A stretch of 64,000 nucleotides of DNA from Sphingomonas panacis (lineage in GTDB: Bacteria > Pseudomonadota > Alphaproteobacteria > Sphingomonadales > Sphingomonadaceae): positions 62,001-126,000 of the forward strand of contig NZ_CP014168.1 of the NCBI RefSeq assembly GCF_001717955.1, read 5' to 3'. A model generated the notes under the pieces. The model had not been told where the DNA came from and did not search any database. It saw nothing but the letters and a program-made list of their open reading frames with translations. How positions within the stretch are numbered: position 1 is the first letter of the stretch; every line of letters begins with the position of its first letter. Shown one piece after another: positions 44,058 to 53,327 of this stretch. Position numbers and translations under genes: made by a program.

Positions 44058-47000
44058 CTAAAATTTGAGCTGGAGGCCAGCGAATAGACGTCGCCCTGCA
44101 TAATAGACTTCGGACGTGCCGATCCCCTTCACATAGGAGCGCGAGTAAGCGTTGTTGATGTTCTGCATTTCGACAAACAGGCTGGTATGATATTTTGGGA
44201 AGCGCAGCGTGATCTTCCCGTCGAGATAGCCCTCGCCCTGGCGGTAGATCGGCAAATTGCCGTTGTTCGAATCCGCCGCCGTAACCAGCCAGTCGGAGCG
44301 ATAATTGTAGCTCAGCCGCGCGTTGAGGAAGCCCTTGTCGTAGAAAATGCTGGCATTGTACGTCCATTTGGACAGGCCGGGATATTCGAGCAGCGGCTGA
44401 CCGGTCGCGGCGTTGGTCAAATTGGTCCTGATCGCGCGCGCGAAGGTGACGTTGGCCGAGGCGCCGAAGCCATCGAATGGCTCGGGCAGGAAGGTGAACG
44501 CCGTCTGCGCGCTGCCTTCGATGCCGTCGAGCAACGCGCCGAACCCGTTGACCGGCTGGCGCACGGTATACAGGACGCCATCCTTGAACAGGTCGACGCC
44601 GGAGCGGGTGACGCCGGGAACGACGAAGCTGCTTTCGTACTTCTTATAATAATCGACGCTTATCAGCGTATCGCGGTTGGGATACCAGGCGAGGTTAACC
44701 TCCCACTGGTCGGCGCGGTACGGCACCAGCTCGGGGTTCCCCGCGGTGCAGGTATCGTCCGCTGCGGCGATGGTGGCGTCATCGGTGCAGGTGATCGTCG
44801 CCACCAGATCGGACGGCTTCGGACGCGCAAGATTCTTGGCCCAATTCGCGCGCATGACCAGGTTTGGCGTAAATTCGAGCGCGGCGTTGAACGCGGGCAG
44901 GACATCCGCATAGCTGTTCTTGAGAGTCGATTGCTGGGCGTTGAGCACCACCGTTTCGACCGAACCGGTCGAGGTAAAGCGCGTCACCCGGCTGATGTTG
45001 ACCCCCGTTCCGTTGTCGCGCGTATAGGTATAGCGCACCCCGGCGTTGCCGGTCAGGCGCATGCCCAGAACGCGCGTTTCGAAATCGGCTTTGACATAGC
45101 CGGCGGCGATCGTCTCCGTGATCGTATAGGCCGGGATTTGCGGCAGACCATTGGCATTGAGCGTCAAATCCTGATCGAAGCCGGACAGATCAAAATATTT
45201 GGCAATCTCGCTTGCGTTGAAATTGGCAAAGGCGATGCGGCTGGGAATCCCGCCGGGCGCGCCCTGCAGCCCGGTGAACAGCGGAGCGCCGGCGCTGGTA
45301 GCGCCAAGCGCGCTGATCAGCGACGCATATTCCGCTTGCGTCAATTGATTGGTGTAAGTGCCGTTGCCCGTCTTGGTGGTGCGCGCCGTCACCGCTGAGA
45401 CGATGTTGGTCGAATAGGACACGTTGGCGGTGTCCTGATAGACTTGCGGCACCACGCCGACGGCGCTCAGGAGACGTGCGCCGCCCCCGTTGTACGACAC
45501 ATAATCCTGATCGCGATATTGGCCGCCATATTCGATGGTTTTGAGCGGCCCCAAATCCACCTGCCAATCGACGTCGAGCTTTGCCTGCTTCTCGCTGTTC
45601 GAGGTTTGGGACGGGCGGTATTGGACCGTCGGCCCCGATTGCGCGACGTTGCCGGGGCGCGTCAGATCGGTGTAAAGGCCGGGATCAGCGGGGTCGACGC
45701 TGCTCGGATAGGTGAAGACCGGGATACCAAGCGCATTGGCTGTATCGACCTTCACGCCGGCGATGCCAGTGTTGATCGAAATGAGGTTGGTATCGCCTGT
45801 GGTTTTGCCCTTCGCGTAGGACACCATGCCCTTGATCTGGAAGCGATCGAGATTCCAGTCGAAGCCGCTTTGGAAATATTGTGATTTCTGATCGTATTGG
45901 AAGTCGCGCCGCTGCACGCCGAGGATATTGCTCGATCCGCTGGTGACGGTGCTGCTTACCACCACCGAATTGAGTGCCGTCGTATAGCTTGTGACGACAT
46001 GGTCCGCATTCACGGTGGCGGTGCCAAGCTTTACTTGCGGGGTCGAACTGGTGCCCAACGATGGATCGAGCTGGTAGCGCTGGTAGCGGCCCATATCGAG
46101 CGCGTAGTTGGTGTCGAAGAGGCGCTGGTCGCGATTGTTGATCTGCGCCTCGGCATAGGCGCGGAAATTGTGCGCGAATTCATATTGCACCGTGAAGTCG
46201 CCCGACAGGCGTTTGTCGCGGCGCACCAGGTTGCGATAGCGCGGCGCGGTCGGTGCCCAGTCGAAGAACTGGTTCTCGCACGCAGCCCGACGCGTCGCGA
46301 AGGTGGCGGTCGATGTGCTGCCGACGTTGGCGCAGCTCGCATAGGTGGGGAAGGCAGAATACGCAGCGTTGGCGACCGTCGGCTTGTCCGAATGATCGAA
46401 GTCGGCAAGGCGGCTGTAATTGGTGTTGCTGGCGTAATCCTGCCGCGTCGATTTGTCGTCATAGGTGACGTTGAGCTGGACGCCGAGACCGTCGAGCAGG
46501 AAATGCGGGGTGCCGAGCACGATCGTGCCGCGTGGACGCCAGTCCTGCGTCGTCTCGAGATACTGTTCGGACAAGACGACGCTGCCGAGCGCCTTCTTCA
46601 ATTCGAGCGGCTTGCGCGTTTCGACCAACACCGTGCCACCGATGCCGCCCTCGGTCAGGTCGGCGGCATAGCCCTTATAGACGTCGATCGACTTGACGAG
46701 TTCGGTGGCGAGCTCCCGGAAATCGCCGGCGCGGCTGCCGCTGGCTGAGACCTGGCTGACACCGTTGATCTCGACACGGTTGAGATCCGGCTCGACGCCG
46801 CGGATCGAGACTTGCGTGCCTTCACCGAAATCGCGGCTGAGCTGGACGCCGGTGATACGCGACAGCGAGTCCCCAACGTTCTTGTCGGGAAAGCTCGCAA
46901 TGTCGTCAGCGACGATCGAATCGACCACCGTGCCGGCGTTGCGTTTGCGGTTGATGGCCGACTGCAATGAGGCGCGGGTGCCGACCACGATGACGTCCTG

Positions 47001-47303
47001 AGCGGCCGCGATATCGGGGCTGGTCCGCCCGGCGTCCCGCGGATTGTCTTGGGCGGATTGGGTTTCGACCGGCGGCGACACGTCGCCCGAGGCGCGGTCA
47101 CGCGTCGCCGGCTCGACCGTGGCAGACGAGGGCGCGACGTTTTGGTCGTTGCGGGGCGCGGTCTTTGGTTGCGGCTGGATCGCGGGATTTGGCGTCGCGG
47201 TCTGCGCCGGGGCGATCGCGGGCAGCACACAGCCGAGCGTCAGCGCGACGATGGATGTGGTGCGGAAAAGCTGGGTACGCGGAGCCGAACGAGTGTTGGT
47301 CAT
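44058..47303 (-). CDS. TonB-dependent receptor, large Caulobacter type (rhamnogalacturonan locus)
   Basis: 1081 residues from the ATG at 47301-47303 with GGGGGGA upstream. A signal peptide is followed by a long Pro/Thr/Ala-rich linker (about 30-90), the TonB box region AAAQDVIVVGTRASLQSAI, and a plug with TVVDSIVADDIASFPDKNVGDSLSRITGVQ and SIRGVEPDLNRVEING. The barrel ends RRLFAGLQLKF. The family handles oligosaccharides. It is divergent from the PL11 rhamnogalacturonan lyase across a 298-bp region with two inverted repeats, so its cargo is probably pectic oligosaccharides (inference from context). Confidence 0.88.
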   Translation of the reverse strand: MTNTRSAPRTQLFRTTSIVALTLGCVLPAIAPAQTATPNPAIQPQPKTAPRNDQNVAPSSATVEPATRDRASGDVSPPVETQSAQDNPRDAGRTSPDIAAAQDVIVVGTRASLQSAINRKRNAGTVVDSIVADDIASFPDKNVGDSLSRITGVQLSRDFGEGTQVSIRGVEPDLNRVEINGVSQVSASGSRAGDFRELATELVKSIDVYKGYAADLTEGGIGGTVLVETRKPLELKKALGSVVLSEQYLETTQDWRPRGTIVLGTPHFLLDGLGVQLNVTYDDKSTRQDYASNTNYSRLADFDHSDKPTVANAAYSAFPTYASCANVGSTSTATFATRRAACENQFFDWAPTAPRYRNLVRRDKRLSGDFTVQYEFAHNFRAYAEAQINNRDQRLFDTNYALDMGRYQRYQLDPSLGTSSTPQVKLGTATVNADHVVTSYTTALNSVVVSSTVTSGSSNILGVQRRDFQYDQKSQYFQSGFDWNLDRFQIKGMVSYAKGKTTGDTNLISINTGIAGVKVDTANALGIPVFTYPSSVDPADPGLYTDLTRPGNVAQSGPTVQYRPSQTSNSEKQAKLDVDWQVDLGPLKTIEYGGQYRDQDYVSYNGGGARLLSAVGVVPQVYQDTANVSYSTNIVSAVTARTTKTGNGTYTNQLTQAEYASLISALGATSAGAPLFTGLQGAPGGIPSRIAFANFNASEIAKYFDLSGFDQDLTLNANGLPQIPAYTITETIAAGYVKADFETRVLGMRLTGNAGVRYTYTRDNGTGVNISRVTRFTSTGSVETVVLNAQQSTLKNSYADVLPAFNAALEFTPNLVMRANWAKNLARPKPSDLVATITCTDDATIAAADDTCTAGNPELVPYRADQWEVNLAWYPNRDTLISVDYYKKYESSFVVPGVTRSGVDLFKDGVLYTVRQPVNGFGALLDGIEGSAQTAFTFLPEPFDGFGASANVTFARAIRTNLTNAATGQPLLEYPGLSKWTYNASIFYDKGFLNARLSYNYRSDWLVTAADSNNGNLPIYRQGEGYLDGKITLRFPKYHTSLFVEMQNINNAYSRSYVKGIGTSEVYYAGRRLFAGLQLKF

Positions 47304-47500
47304 GATAATCCCCCCCTGAGGCGGCCTGGCTTTTCGAGCCATTGGGCCGTCTTGCTATGATCTGATGCTGCGTTGGGTACGCCGCGCGCTGCCGAGGGCG
47401 GCGCGTATCGGGCCGGCATTTATGCATGCGTTGGCGGTTTCAGGTTGTCCCCTCGTAGTGCAGCGCGGCTCTTGCCGTCACATCGACTTGTCGCTTATCA

Positions 47501-47513
47501 CCCACATTGTGGG
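47501..47513. promoter_or_regulatory. Perfect palindrome CCCACAtTGTGGG, candidate operator
   Basis: A 6-bp perfect inverted repeat with a single central base lies 89-101 bp before the PL11 start, in the divergent receptor/PL11 control region. No regulator gene adjoins, so the binding protein is unknown. Confidence 0.4.
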
Positions 47514-47531
47514 CTGCTGTTCCGTTATATG

Positions 47532-47552
47532 TTGCGAAATAGTGAAGCGCAA
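47532..47552. promoter_or_regulatory. Inverted repeat TTGCG-n11-CGCAA before PL11
   Basis: TTGCG (47532-47536) and CGCAA (47548-47552) flank an 11-bp AT-rich spacer, 50-70 bp before the PL11 start. This is a possible operator for a regulator binding two adjacent grooves. Confidence 0.3.
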
Positions 47553-47601
47553 TCATAATTGTTGAGATGTGACGACGCCGTCGTCGCCGGGGAGAGACAG
47601 G

Positions 47602-49515
47602 ATGATCGGGATGTGCAGCTATTTCTGGGTGACCGTGGCGCTCGGTGCCGTGGCGTTTCCATCGGCCTTCGCGGCATCACGTGAGTTCGAGAGGCTCGAC
47701 CGTGGAATGATCGCGACGCCGGCGAAGGGTGGCGGCTGGCTGGTCAGTTGGCGCCTACTGGCGAGCGATCCGCGCGGGATCGGGTTCGACGTCTATCGCG
47801 ACAATCGCAAGATCACGCCGCATCCGGTGACCGACGCCACCGCCTTCGTGGACCCGAAGGGGAGTGCCAAAGCGCGCTATACGCTTGCGATCGCGAACGG
47901 CGCTGCACGGGGAAAGCCGGCGCTGATGGCGCCTGACGGCTATCTGGCGATCCCGCTCACTCCCCCGCCGGGTGGTACGACACCCGATGGCGAGGCGTAC
48001 AGCTATACCGCCAACGATGCCGGGGCCGGAGATCTCGACGGCGACGGCCGCTATGAGATCGTACTGAAATGGGATCCGACCAACAGCCACGACAATAGCC
48101 AGGCGGGGTATACCGGTGATGTGTTCGTCGATGCCTATACGCTCGACGGCAAGCGGCTCTGGCGGATCGACCTGGGGAAGAACATTCGCGCCGGCGCGCA
48201 TTATACGCAGTTCCAGATCGCCGATTATGATGGCGATGGCCGCGCCGAGATCGCGATGAAGACCGCCGACGGCACGGTCGACGGTACGGGCACGGTGATT
48301 GGCGGTGCCAAGGCGGATTGGCGCGAGCATGGCGGCGAAGTGCCGCAGCCCGACCGCACCGGCGCCAAGCTGCTGCCCGACGGCACCAAGGTTGCGCCGC
48401 TGGTCGGCCGTATACTCAAGGGACCGGAATATCTCACCGTTTTCGATGGCCGCAGCGGCCGCGCGCTCGATACCAAGCCCTATGATCCGCCGCGTTATCC
48501 GGGTGGCAACCCGACGTTCGAGCAGCTCCGCGATACCTGGGGCGACGGCTATGCAAACCGCGCGGACCGGTTTCTTGCCGGAACCGCATATCTTGACGGG
48601 CAACATCCCAGCATGGTGTTCGGCCGCGGCTATTATGCGCGCACTGTGGTCGCGACTTGGGATTTCCGCGCCGGCAAGCTGGTCAAACGCTGGACGTTCG
48701 ATTCGGCCGCCCCCGGCAATGGCGATTATGCCGACCGCGGCAATCACCAGCTAAGTATTGCCGATGTCGACGGCGACGGGCGGGACGAGGTGCTCTACGG
48801 ATCGATGGCGCTCGACGACGACGGCAAGGGGCTGTGGACCGATCCGCTGTTTCATGGCGACGCGATGCACGTGGCCGATCTCGATCCGGCCCGGCCGGGT
48901 CTTGAGAAATGGGGCGTGCACGAGCAGGTGAAGACCAATGGCGGTATTGGCTCGGCGCTGCTCGACGCGCGGACCGGGCAGGTGCTGTGGACGAAGCCGG
49001 CCGACACCGATACCGGCCGTGGCCTCGCTGCCGATATCGATCCGCGGCATGTCGGCGCGGAATTCTGGGGCTCCAACAGCCGCGACCTGTTCGACGTGAA
49101 GGGCAACGCGATCGGGCCGGCGCCGCGCCAGACCAACTTTGCGCTCTATTGGGACGGGGATTTGTTACAGGAACTGCTCGACAAGACGACCATCAGCAAA
49201 TGGGACTGGAAGACCGCCACCGCCGTCCCGCTGCTCGCTCCTGCGGGGCTGATGTCGAACAACGGCACCAAGGCGAACCCGGCTTTGCAGGCTGATCTTT
49301 TGGGTGACTGGCGTGAGGAAGTGGTTTGGCGCACCGCCGACAATCGGGAATTGCGGATCTATGTGACGCCGTATCCAACCACGCATCGGTTGGTGACGCT
49401 GATGCAAGATCCGGCCTATCGCGCCGGCGTGAGCTGGCAAAACACGGCATATAACCAGCCGCCGCACCTCGGTTATTTCCCAGGCAGTCTGACCGCGTCC
49501 GGGACGGCGAAATAG
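47602..49515 (+). CDS. PL11 rhamnogalacturonan lyase, secreted
   Basis: 637 residues from the ATG at 47602 (GGAGAG close upstream). An upstream in-frame GTG at 47569 would bury the signal peptide (MIGMCSYFWVTVALGAVAFPSAFA). An N-terminal beta domain (EFERLDRGMIATPAKGGGWLVSWR) is followed by an eight-bladed propeller with repeated Ca-binding DxDGDGR motifs (AGDLDGDGRYEIVLKWDP, IADYDGDGRAEIAMKTADG, IADVDGDGRDEVLYGSM). The end has ADLLGDWREEVVWR and LYYFPG-like HLGYFPG. This is the YesW/YesX layout. It cleaves the rhamnogalacturonan-I backbone by beta-elimination outside the cytoplasm. Downstream DUF6250 and PL26-like genes continue the pathway. Confidence 0.9.
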   Translation: MIGMCSYFWVTVALGAVAFPSAFAASREFERLDRGMIATPAKGGGWLVSWRLLASDPRGIGFDVYRDNRKITPHPVTDATAFVDPKGSAKARYTLAIANGAARGKPALMAPDGYLAIPLTPPPGGTTPDGEAYSYTANDAGAGDLDGDGRYEIVLKWDPTNSHDNSQAGYTGDVFVDAYTLDGKRLWRIDLGKNIRAGAHYTQFQIADYDGDGRAEIAMKTADGTVDGTGTVIGGAKADWREHGGEVPQPDRTGAKLLPDGTKVAPLVGRILKGPEYLTVFDGRSGRALDTKPYDPPRYPGGNPTFEQLRDTWGDGYANRADRFLAGTAYLDGQHPSMVFGRGYYARTVVATWDFRAGKLVKRWTFDSAAPGNGDYADRGNHQLSIADVDGDGRDEVLYGSMALDDDGKGLWTDPLFHGDAMHVADLDPARPGLEKWGVHEQVKTNGGIGSALLDARTGQVLWTKPADTDTGRGLAADIDPRHVGAEFWGSNSRDLFDVKGNAIGPAPRQTNFALYWDGDLLQELLDKTTISKWDWKTATAVPLLAPAGLMSNNGTKANPALQADLLGDWREEVVWRTADNRELRIYVTPYPTTHRLVTLMQDPAYRAGVSWQNTAYNQPPHLGYFPGSLTASGTAK

Positions 49516-49659
49516 TCCGGCGCAGCACAACACTCGTCAGCCGCAGCCCCGCTGCTTACTACCCATAATATGGTATCACTTTATATATTGCGGGACTACC
49601 TTGGCAAAGCAGCGCGAGCCGTCCTATGCTGACGCGAACGCTAGAAGCGAGGAGAGGGC

Positions 49660-50310
49660 ATGAGCGTTGGAGTGGTTCTCGCCAGCATCGGCGCGCTGAC
49701 CATGTTCGGTATCGCGGCGCAGGCACCGCTCACCGATTGGCGGATCGAGGCCGAATCGCGCGATGCACAGGTCAGCGAACGTGGTGGTGTGATCGACATC
49801 GACACGCCCAAAGGGCTCACCTTGTGGTGGACGAAGCCGATCACCGCGCCGACGACGATCACCTTCGAGGCGATGGCAGTGTCCGCCGGCGGTGCCAATG
49901 ACACGGTGAGCGACCTCAACGCCTTTTGGATGGCAACCAACAGCGACGGATCGTCGGTGCTGTCCAAGCCGCGATCCGGTGTATTCGCCGCTTATGACGA
50001 TCTCCGAGCGTATTATGTCGGTATCGGGGGCAACCGGAACACGACGACCCGATTCCGTCGGTATATCGGCGTGCCGGGCAACCGCCCGATCCTGCCCGAG
50101 CATGACAAGGCCGCACCCGCCGACCTGCTGGTCCCCAATCGCTGGACGCGCATCGCGCTGATCGCCGACGGTCGCACGGTCGCGGTCGAACGCGACGGGC
50201 AACGGCTGTTCACGCTCGACGACACCCGCCCCTACACACGCGGCCATTGGGGACTGCGCACCACGTGGAGCCACCTGCGCATTCGGCGCGTGTCGGTGAC
50301 GCATCTTTGA
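49660..50310 (+). CDS. DUF6250 / YesU-like lectin-fold protein, exported
   Basis: 216 residues, ATG with GGAGAGGG upstream. A short signal (VVLASIGALTMFGIAAQA) precedes a single concanavalin-like jelly-roll: LTDWRIEAESRDAQVSERGG, LTLWWTKPI, TFEAMAV, DLNAFWMA, YYVGIGGNRNTTTRFRRY and WGLRTTWSHLRIRRVSV. The pattern fits DUF6250, related to YesU-type proteins found in rhamnogalacturonan clusters. It may bind or trim pectic oligosaccharides; no catalytic pair is certain. It lies 13 bp before the PL26-like gene and is probably cotranscribed with it. Confidence 0.75.
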   Translation: MSVGVVLASIGALTMFGIAAQAPLTDWRIEAESRDAQVSERGGVIDIDTPKGLTLWWTKPITAPTTITFEAMAVSAGGANDTVSDLNAFWMATNSDGSSVLSKPRSGVFAAYDDLRAYYVGIGGNRNTTTRFRRYIGVPGNRPILPEHDKAAPADLLVPNRWTRIALIADGRTVAVERDGQRLFTLDDTRPYTRGHWGLRTTWSHLRIRRVSVTHL

Positions 50311-50323
50311 TGGAGACCGAGAC

Positions 50324-53041
50324 ATGCTGAATCGCCGCGACACGCTGAAGGTGACGCTGGGGGCTGCCGCCACGGTGCTGCCGGTGCGGTTACGCGCGGC
50401 CCGGGGCGCGGCATTCCAGCCCGCGGCGGTGCGCTGGATCGATGGCGTGGCACCAGCGCTGCAGGCCGGGCAGACGTTCGGGGTTGCCTGGCCACGCGGT
50501 GCGATCAAGCGTGGCACCCTGTTGAGTGTAATGACTCGTGACGGCAAGCCGGTGCCCTCGCAGTGCTGGATCACTGCGAGTTGGCCCGATGGCTCGATCA
50601 AGTGGAGCGCGCACGCTATCCCCGCCGGCACCGCGCCCGATGGCCTGATCGTCACGCGCGGTCGCCCCGCACTGCCCGCCCGGCCCGTCCGCGTGACCGA
50701 AAGCGCCGATGCCGTGACGATCATGGTCGGCGATCTGCAATGGCGCATCGGCAAGTCGGGCGCGGCGCTGGTTCAGCAGGCGAGCATCGCCGGCAGGACC
50801 GTGCTCGGCCCGGTGACGCTGACCGGTGCCGCGCGAACCGAGCCGCTGCACGGCGCCGACATGCCGTTTGTGGGGCAGATCGAGCGGGTCACGATCGAAC
50901 AGACCGGGCCGGTGCGTGCAGTGGTGAAAATCGAAGGCGCGCATCACACCGGGGAGCGTCGCTGGTTGCCGTTCGTCGTGCGGCTCTATGCCTATTCGGA
51001 GTCTCCTGGGCTGCGGATGGTCCACAGCGTCGTATTCGATGGTAGCGCTTCGAAGGACTTCGTCTCGGCGCTGGGCGTACGGGCGAGCGTGCCGGTGAAG
51101 GACGCCGCGCTCCATGATCGCCACGTGCGCTTCGCCACCGACGCGCAATTCTTCGCCGAAGGCGTGCGCCCGCTGACGGGGCTGCGGCGCGATCCCGGAA
51201 TCGCGTTCAAGGCGGCGCAGGTTGCGGGTCGCGCGGTGCCGCCGCTCGACGCGATGGCCAAGGCGGTGCGCTCGACGCTCGAGCGTATCCCCGCCTGGGG
51301 CGACTTCCGGCTCGACCAGCCGACCGCCAATGGCTGGACCATCACCAAGCGAACCGCCCCCGATTACGGCTGGATCGATGCCGACGAAGGGCATCGCGCG
51401 CCGGGGCTTGCCTATGTCGGCTCACCCCAGGGCGGAGCGGCGCTGGGCGTACGCTATTTCTGGCAGCGGCATCCAACCGCGCTCCATATCGACGGCGCGA
51501 CCGGCGACGACGCCGCGCTGACGGCGTGGCTATGGTCGCCCGAGGCGGCGGCGATGGATATGCGACCCTATCACGGGACGATGGGCATGGAACGTTTCGA
51601 CGCGCAGAACGAAGGCCTGTCGGTCACCTATGAAGATTATGAGCCCGGCTGGGACGACGCGACCGGGATCGCGCGTACCAGCGAGCTCATGCTCTGGGCG
51701 TTCCCGGCGACCCCTGATACCGCGCTCCTTCAGGAGATGGCCAGGATGCAGGCCGAGCCGCCGCAACTGATGATCGCGCCCGAACACCTCCATGCCGCGC
51801 AGGTGTTCGGCGACTGGGGCCTGCCCGATCGTTCGACGCCCAACCGCGCTGCAATCGAGAACCAACTGAGCAACCTCGTCGATTTCTACGCCGGCGAAGT
51901 CGATCGCCGCGCGTGGTACGGTTTCTGGAACCATGGCGATGTGATGCACACCTATGACAGCGACCGGCATCGCTGGCGCTACGACATTGGCGGATTCGCG
52001 TGGGACAATAGTGAACTCTCGCCAGACCTGTGGCTGTGGTATCAGGTGCTGCGCACCGGTGACGCCAAGACGTGGCGTTTCGCCGAGGCGATGACGCGGC
52101 ACACTGGCGAGGTCGATGTTTATCACAGCGGCCGCTTCAAGGGGATGGGCACGCGCCACGGCGTGCAGCATTGGAGCGACAGTTCGAAACAGCCGCGCGT
52201 CAGCAACGCGAGCTATCGCCGGCCGTTCTACTATCTCACCGCCGACGAGCGAGTGGGCGACCTGCTCCATGACTTGATCACGTCGGACCAGACGCTCACC
52301 ACGGTCGAGATCGGGCGCAAGGTGCCCAACGCCGCGAAGAAGCTCGCGCTGCCGGCGGGAACGATCGAGATGACCTTCGGCACCACCTGGTGCCCGCTCG
52401 CGGCGGCATGGCTGACCGAATGGGAGCGGACCGGCGACGTGCGGTGGCGGGATCGCGTGGTCGCGGGGCTGGACAGCATTGGGCGTCTGCCCAAAGGCTG
52501 GATGACGGGGAGCGCGCCCTTCGACCTGGCAAGTGGGCGCTTCGTCGATCAGGGGCGTGGCGTCCAGGTGTCGCATCTCAACGCCGTGTTTGGCGCGGTG
52601 GAGGTGAGTGCGGAACTGATCCGCCTGTTGGACGTGCCGCGCTACCGCGCCGCGTGGCTGGACTATTGTCGGTGGTACAATGCCCCGCAGGTCGCCTATC
52701 TCGCAAGGTTCGGCCCGCCGTTCGGCCCGCGCAACCTGCGCGAGGGGCATTCGCGGCTCACCGCCTATGCCGCGTTCGAGGACAGGGACGCGGCACTTGC
52801 GACGCGCGCCGCGGACGAGTTTTTCTCTGGCGATGCCGGACTCGGGACGTGGCCTTCGGACCCCCGGCATCGCGTCGACGGGGTGCTCGAATGGCCGGGA
52901 GTCTCAACCAACGCCTCGGCGCAATGGGGTTTGGCGGCGATCCAGAACCTCGCGTTGATTCCCGAAGCGCTAGACCGCGCGACGATCGTCGCCCCGGACG
53001 CGCCGGGCCGGCGGCGGCAGGGCGACACCGGCCGGGATTAG
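50324..53041 (+). CDS. Exo-rhamnogalacturonan lyase family protein (PL26 / YetA-like), Tat-exported
   Basis: 905 residues. A twin-arginine signal (MLNRRDTLKVTLGAAATVLP) leads an N-terminal RIFT-barrel domain (VPSQCWITASWPDGSIKWSAHA). The middle sandwich contains WLPFVVRLYAYSESPGLRMVHSVVFDG. A long C-terminal alpha/alpha barrel has YGFWNHGDVMHTYD, RWRYDIGGFAWDNSELSPDLWLW and HWSDSSKQPRVSNASYRRPFYYLT. These segments and the size match the PcRGLX/YetA group. Exo-acting beta-elimination on rhamnogalacturonan-I oligosaccharides in the periplasm would complement the PL11 endo-lyase upstream. The Tat route suggests cytoplasmic folding before export. Confidence 0.82.
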   Translation: MLNRRDTLKVTLGAAATVLPVRLRAARGAAFQPAAVRWIDGVAPALQAGQTFGVAWPRGAIKRGTLLSVMTRDGKPVPSQCWITASWPDGSIKWSAHAIPAGTAPDGLIVTRGRPALPARPVRVTESADAVTIMVGDLQWRIGKSGAALVQQASIAGRTVLGPVTLTGAARTEPLHGADMPFVGQIERVTIEQTGPVRAVVKIEGAHHTGERRWLPFVVRLYAYSESPGLRMVHSVVFDGSASKDFVSALGVRASVPVKDAALHDRHVRFATDAQFFAEGVRPLTGLRRDPGIAFKAAQVAGRAVPPLDAMAKAVRSTLERIPAWGDFRLDQPTANGWTITKRTAPDYGWIDADEGHRAPGLAYVGSPQGGAALGVRYFWQRHPTALHIDGATGDDAALTAWLWSPEAAAMDMRPYHGTMGMERFDAQNEGLSVTYEDYEPGWDDATGIARTSELMLWAFPATPDTALLQEMARMQAEPPQLMIAPEHLHAAQVFGDWGLPDRSTPNRAAIENQLSNLVDFYAGEVDRRAWYGFWNHGDVMHTYDSDRHRWRYDIGGFAWDNSELSPDLWLWYQVLRTGDAKTWRFAEAMTRHTGEVDVYHSGRFKGMGTRHGVQHWSDSSKQPRVSNASYRRPFYYLTADERVGDLLHDLITSDQTLTTVEIGRKVPNAAKKLALPAGTIEMTFGTTWCPLAAAWLTEWERTGDVRWRDRVVAGLDSIGRLPKGWMTGSAPFDLASGRFVDQGRGVQVSHLNAVFGAVEVSAELIRLLDVPRYRAAWLDYCRWYNAPQVAYLARFGPPFGPRNLREGHSRLTAYAAFEDRDAALATRAADEFFSGDAGLGTWPSDPRHRVDGVLEWPGVSTNASAQWGLAAIQNLALIPEALDRATIVAPDAPGRRRQGDTGRD

Positions 53042-53327
53042 GTGAGCGTCCCGTCCGAATGGTCCATCGATCTTTATAAGCGTCGGATGGCAGCTCCTGT
53101 CCGATCCTGACATTCGGCGCGAACGGCATGAATGGCATACTCTGGTCGACCGTCGCCGGCCGTTCGTGGGATATTCCTGCCCTTCTGGCCGGCTGTGACG
53201 AACGGCAGCTCCGGCCGTGACCCGTCATTATTGAAAGCTCCCGTTGACACAGAAGTGATGGGGTGACGCCCCCCGACTGCATCGATGTGCATAGTGGAGG
53301 TGTTGAGCACCACTGGAGGAGGCGTCC

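Noticed and set aside
49541..49559. Short GCAGC-ccc-GCTGC hairpin after PL11
   Set aside because: A 5-bp stem without a T-run is too weak to call as a terminator.
49567..49590. TGGTATCA string before the DUF6250 gene as a KdgR/UxuR-like site
   Set aside because: Only one half-site is present and the sequence around it is simply AT-rich.
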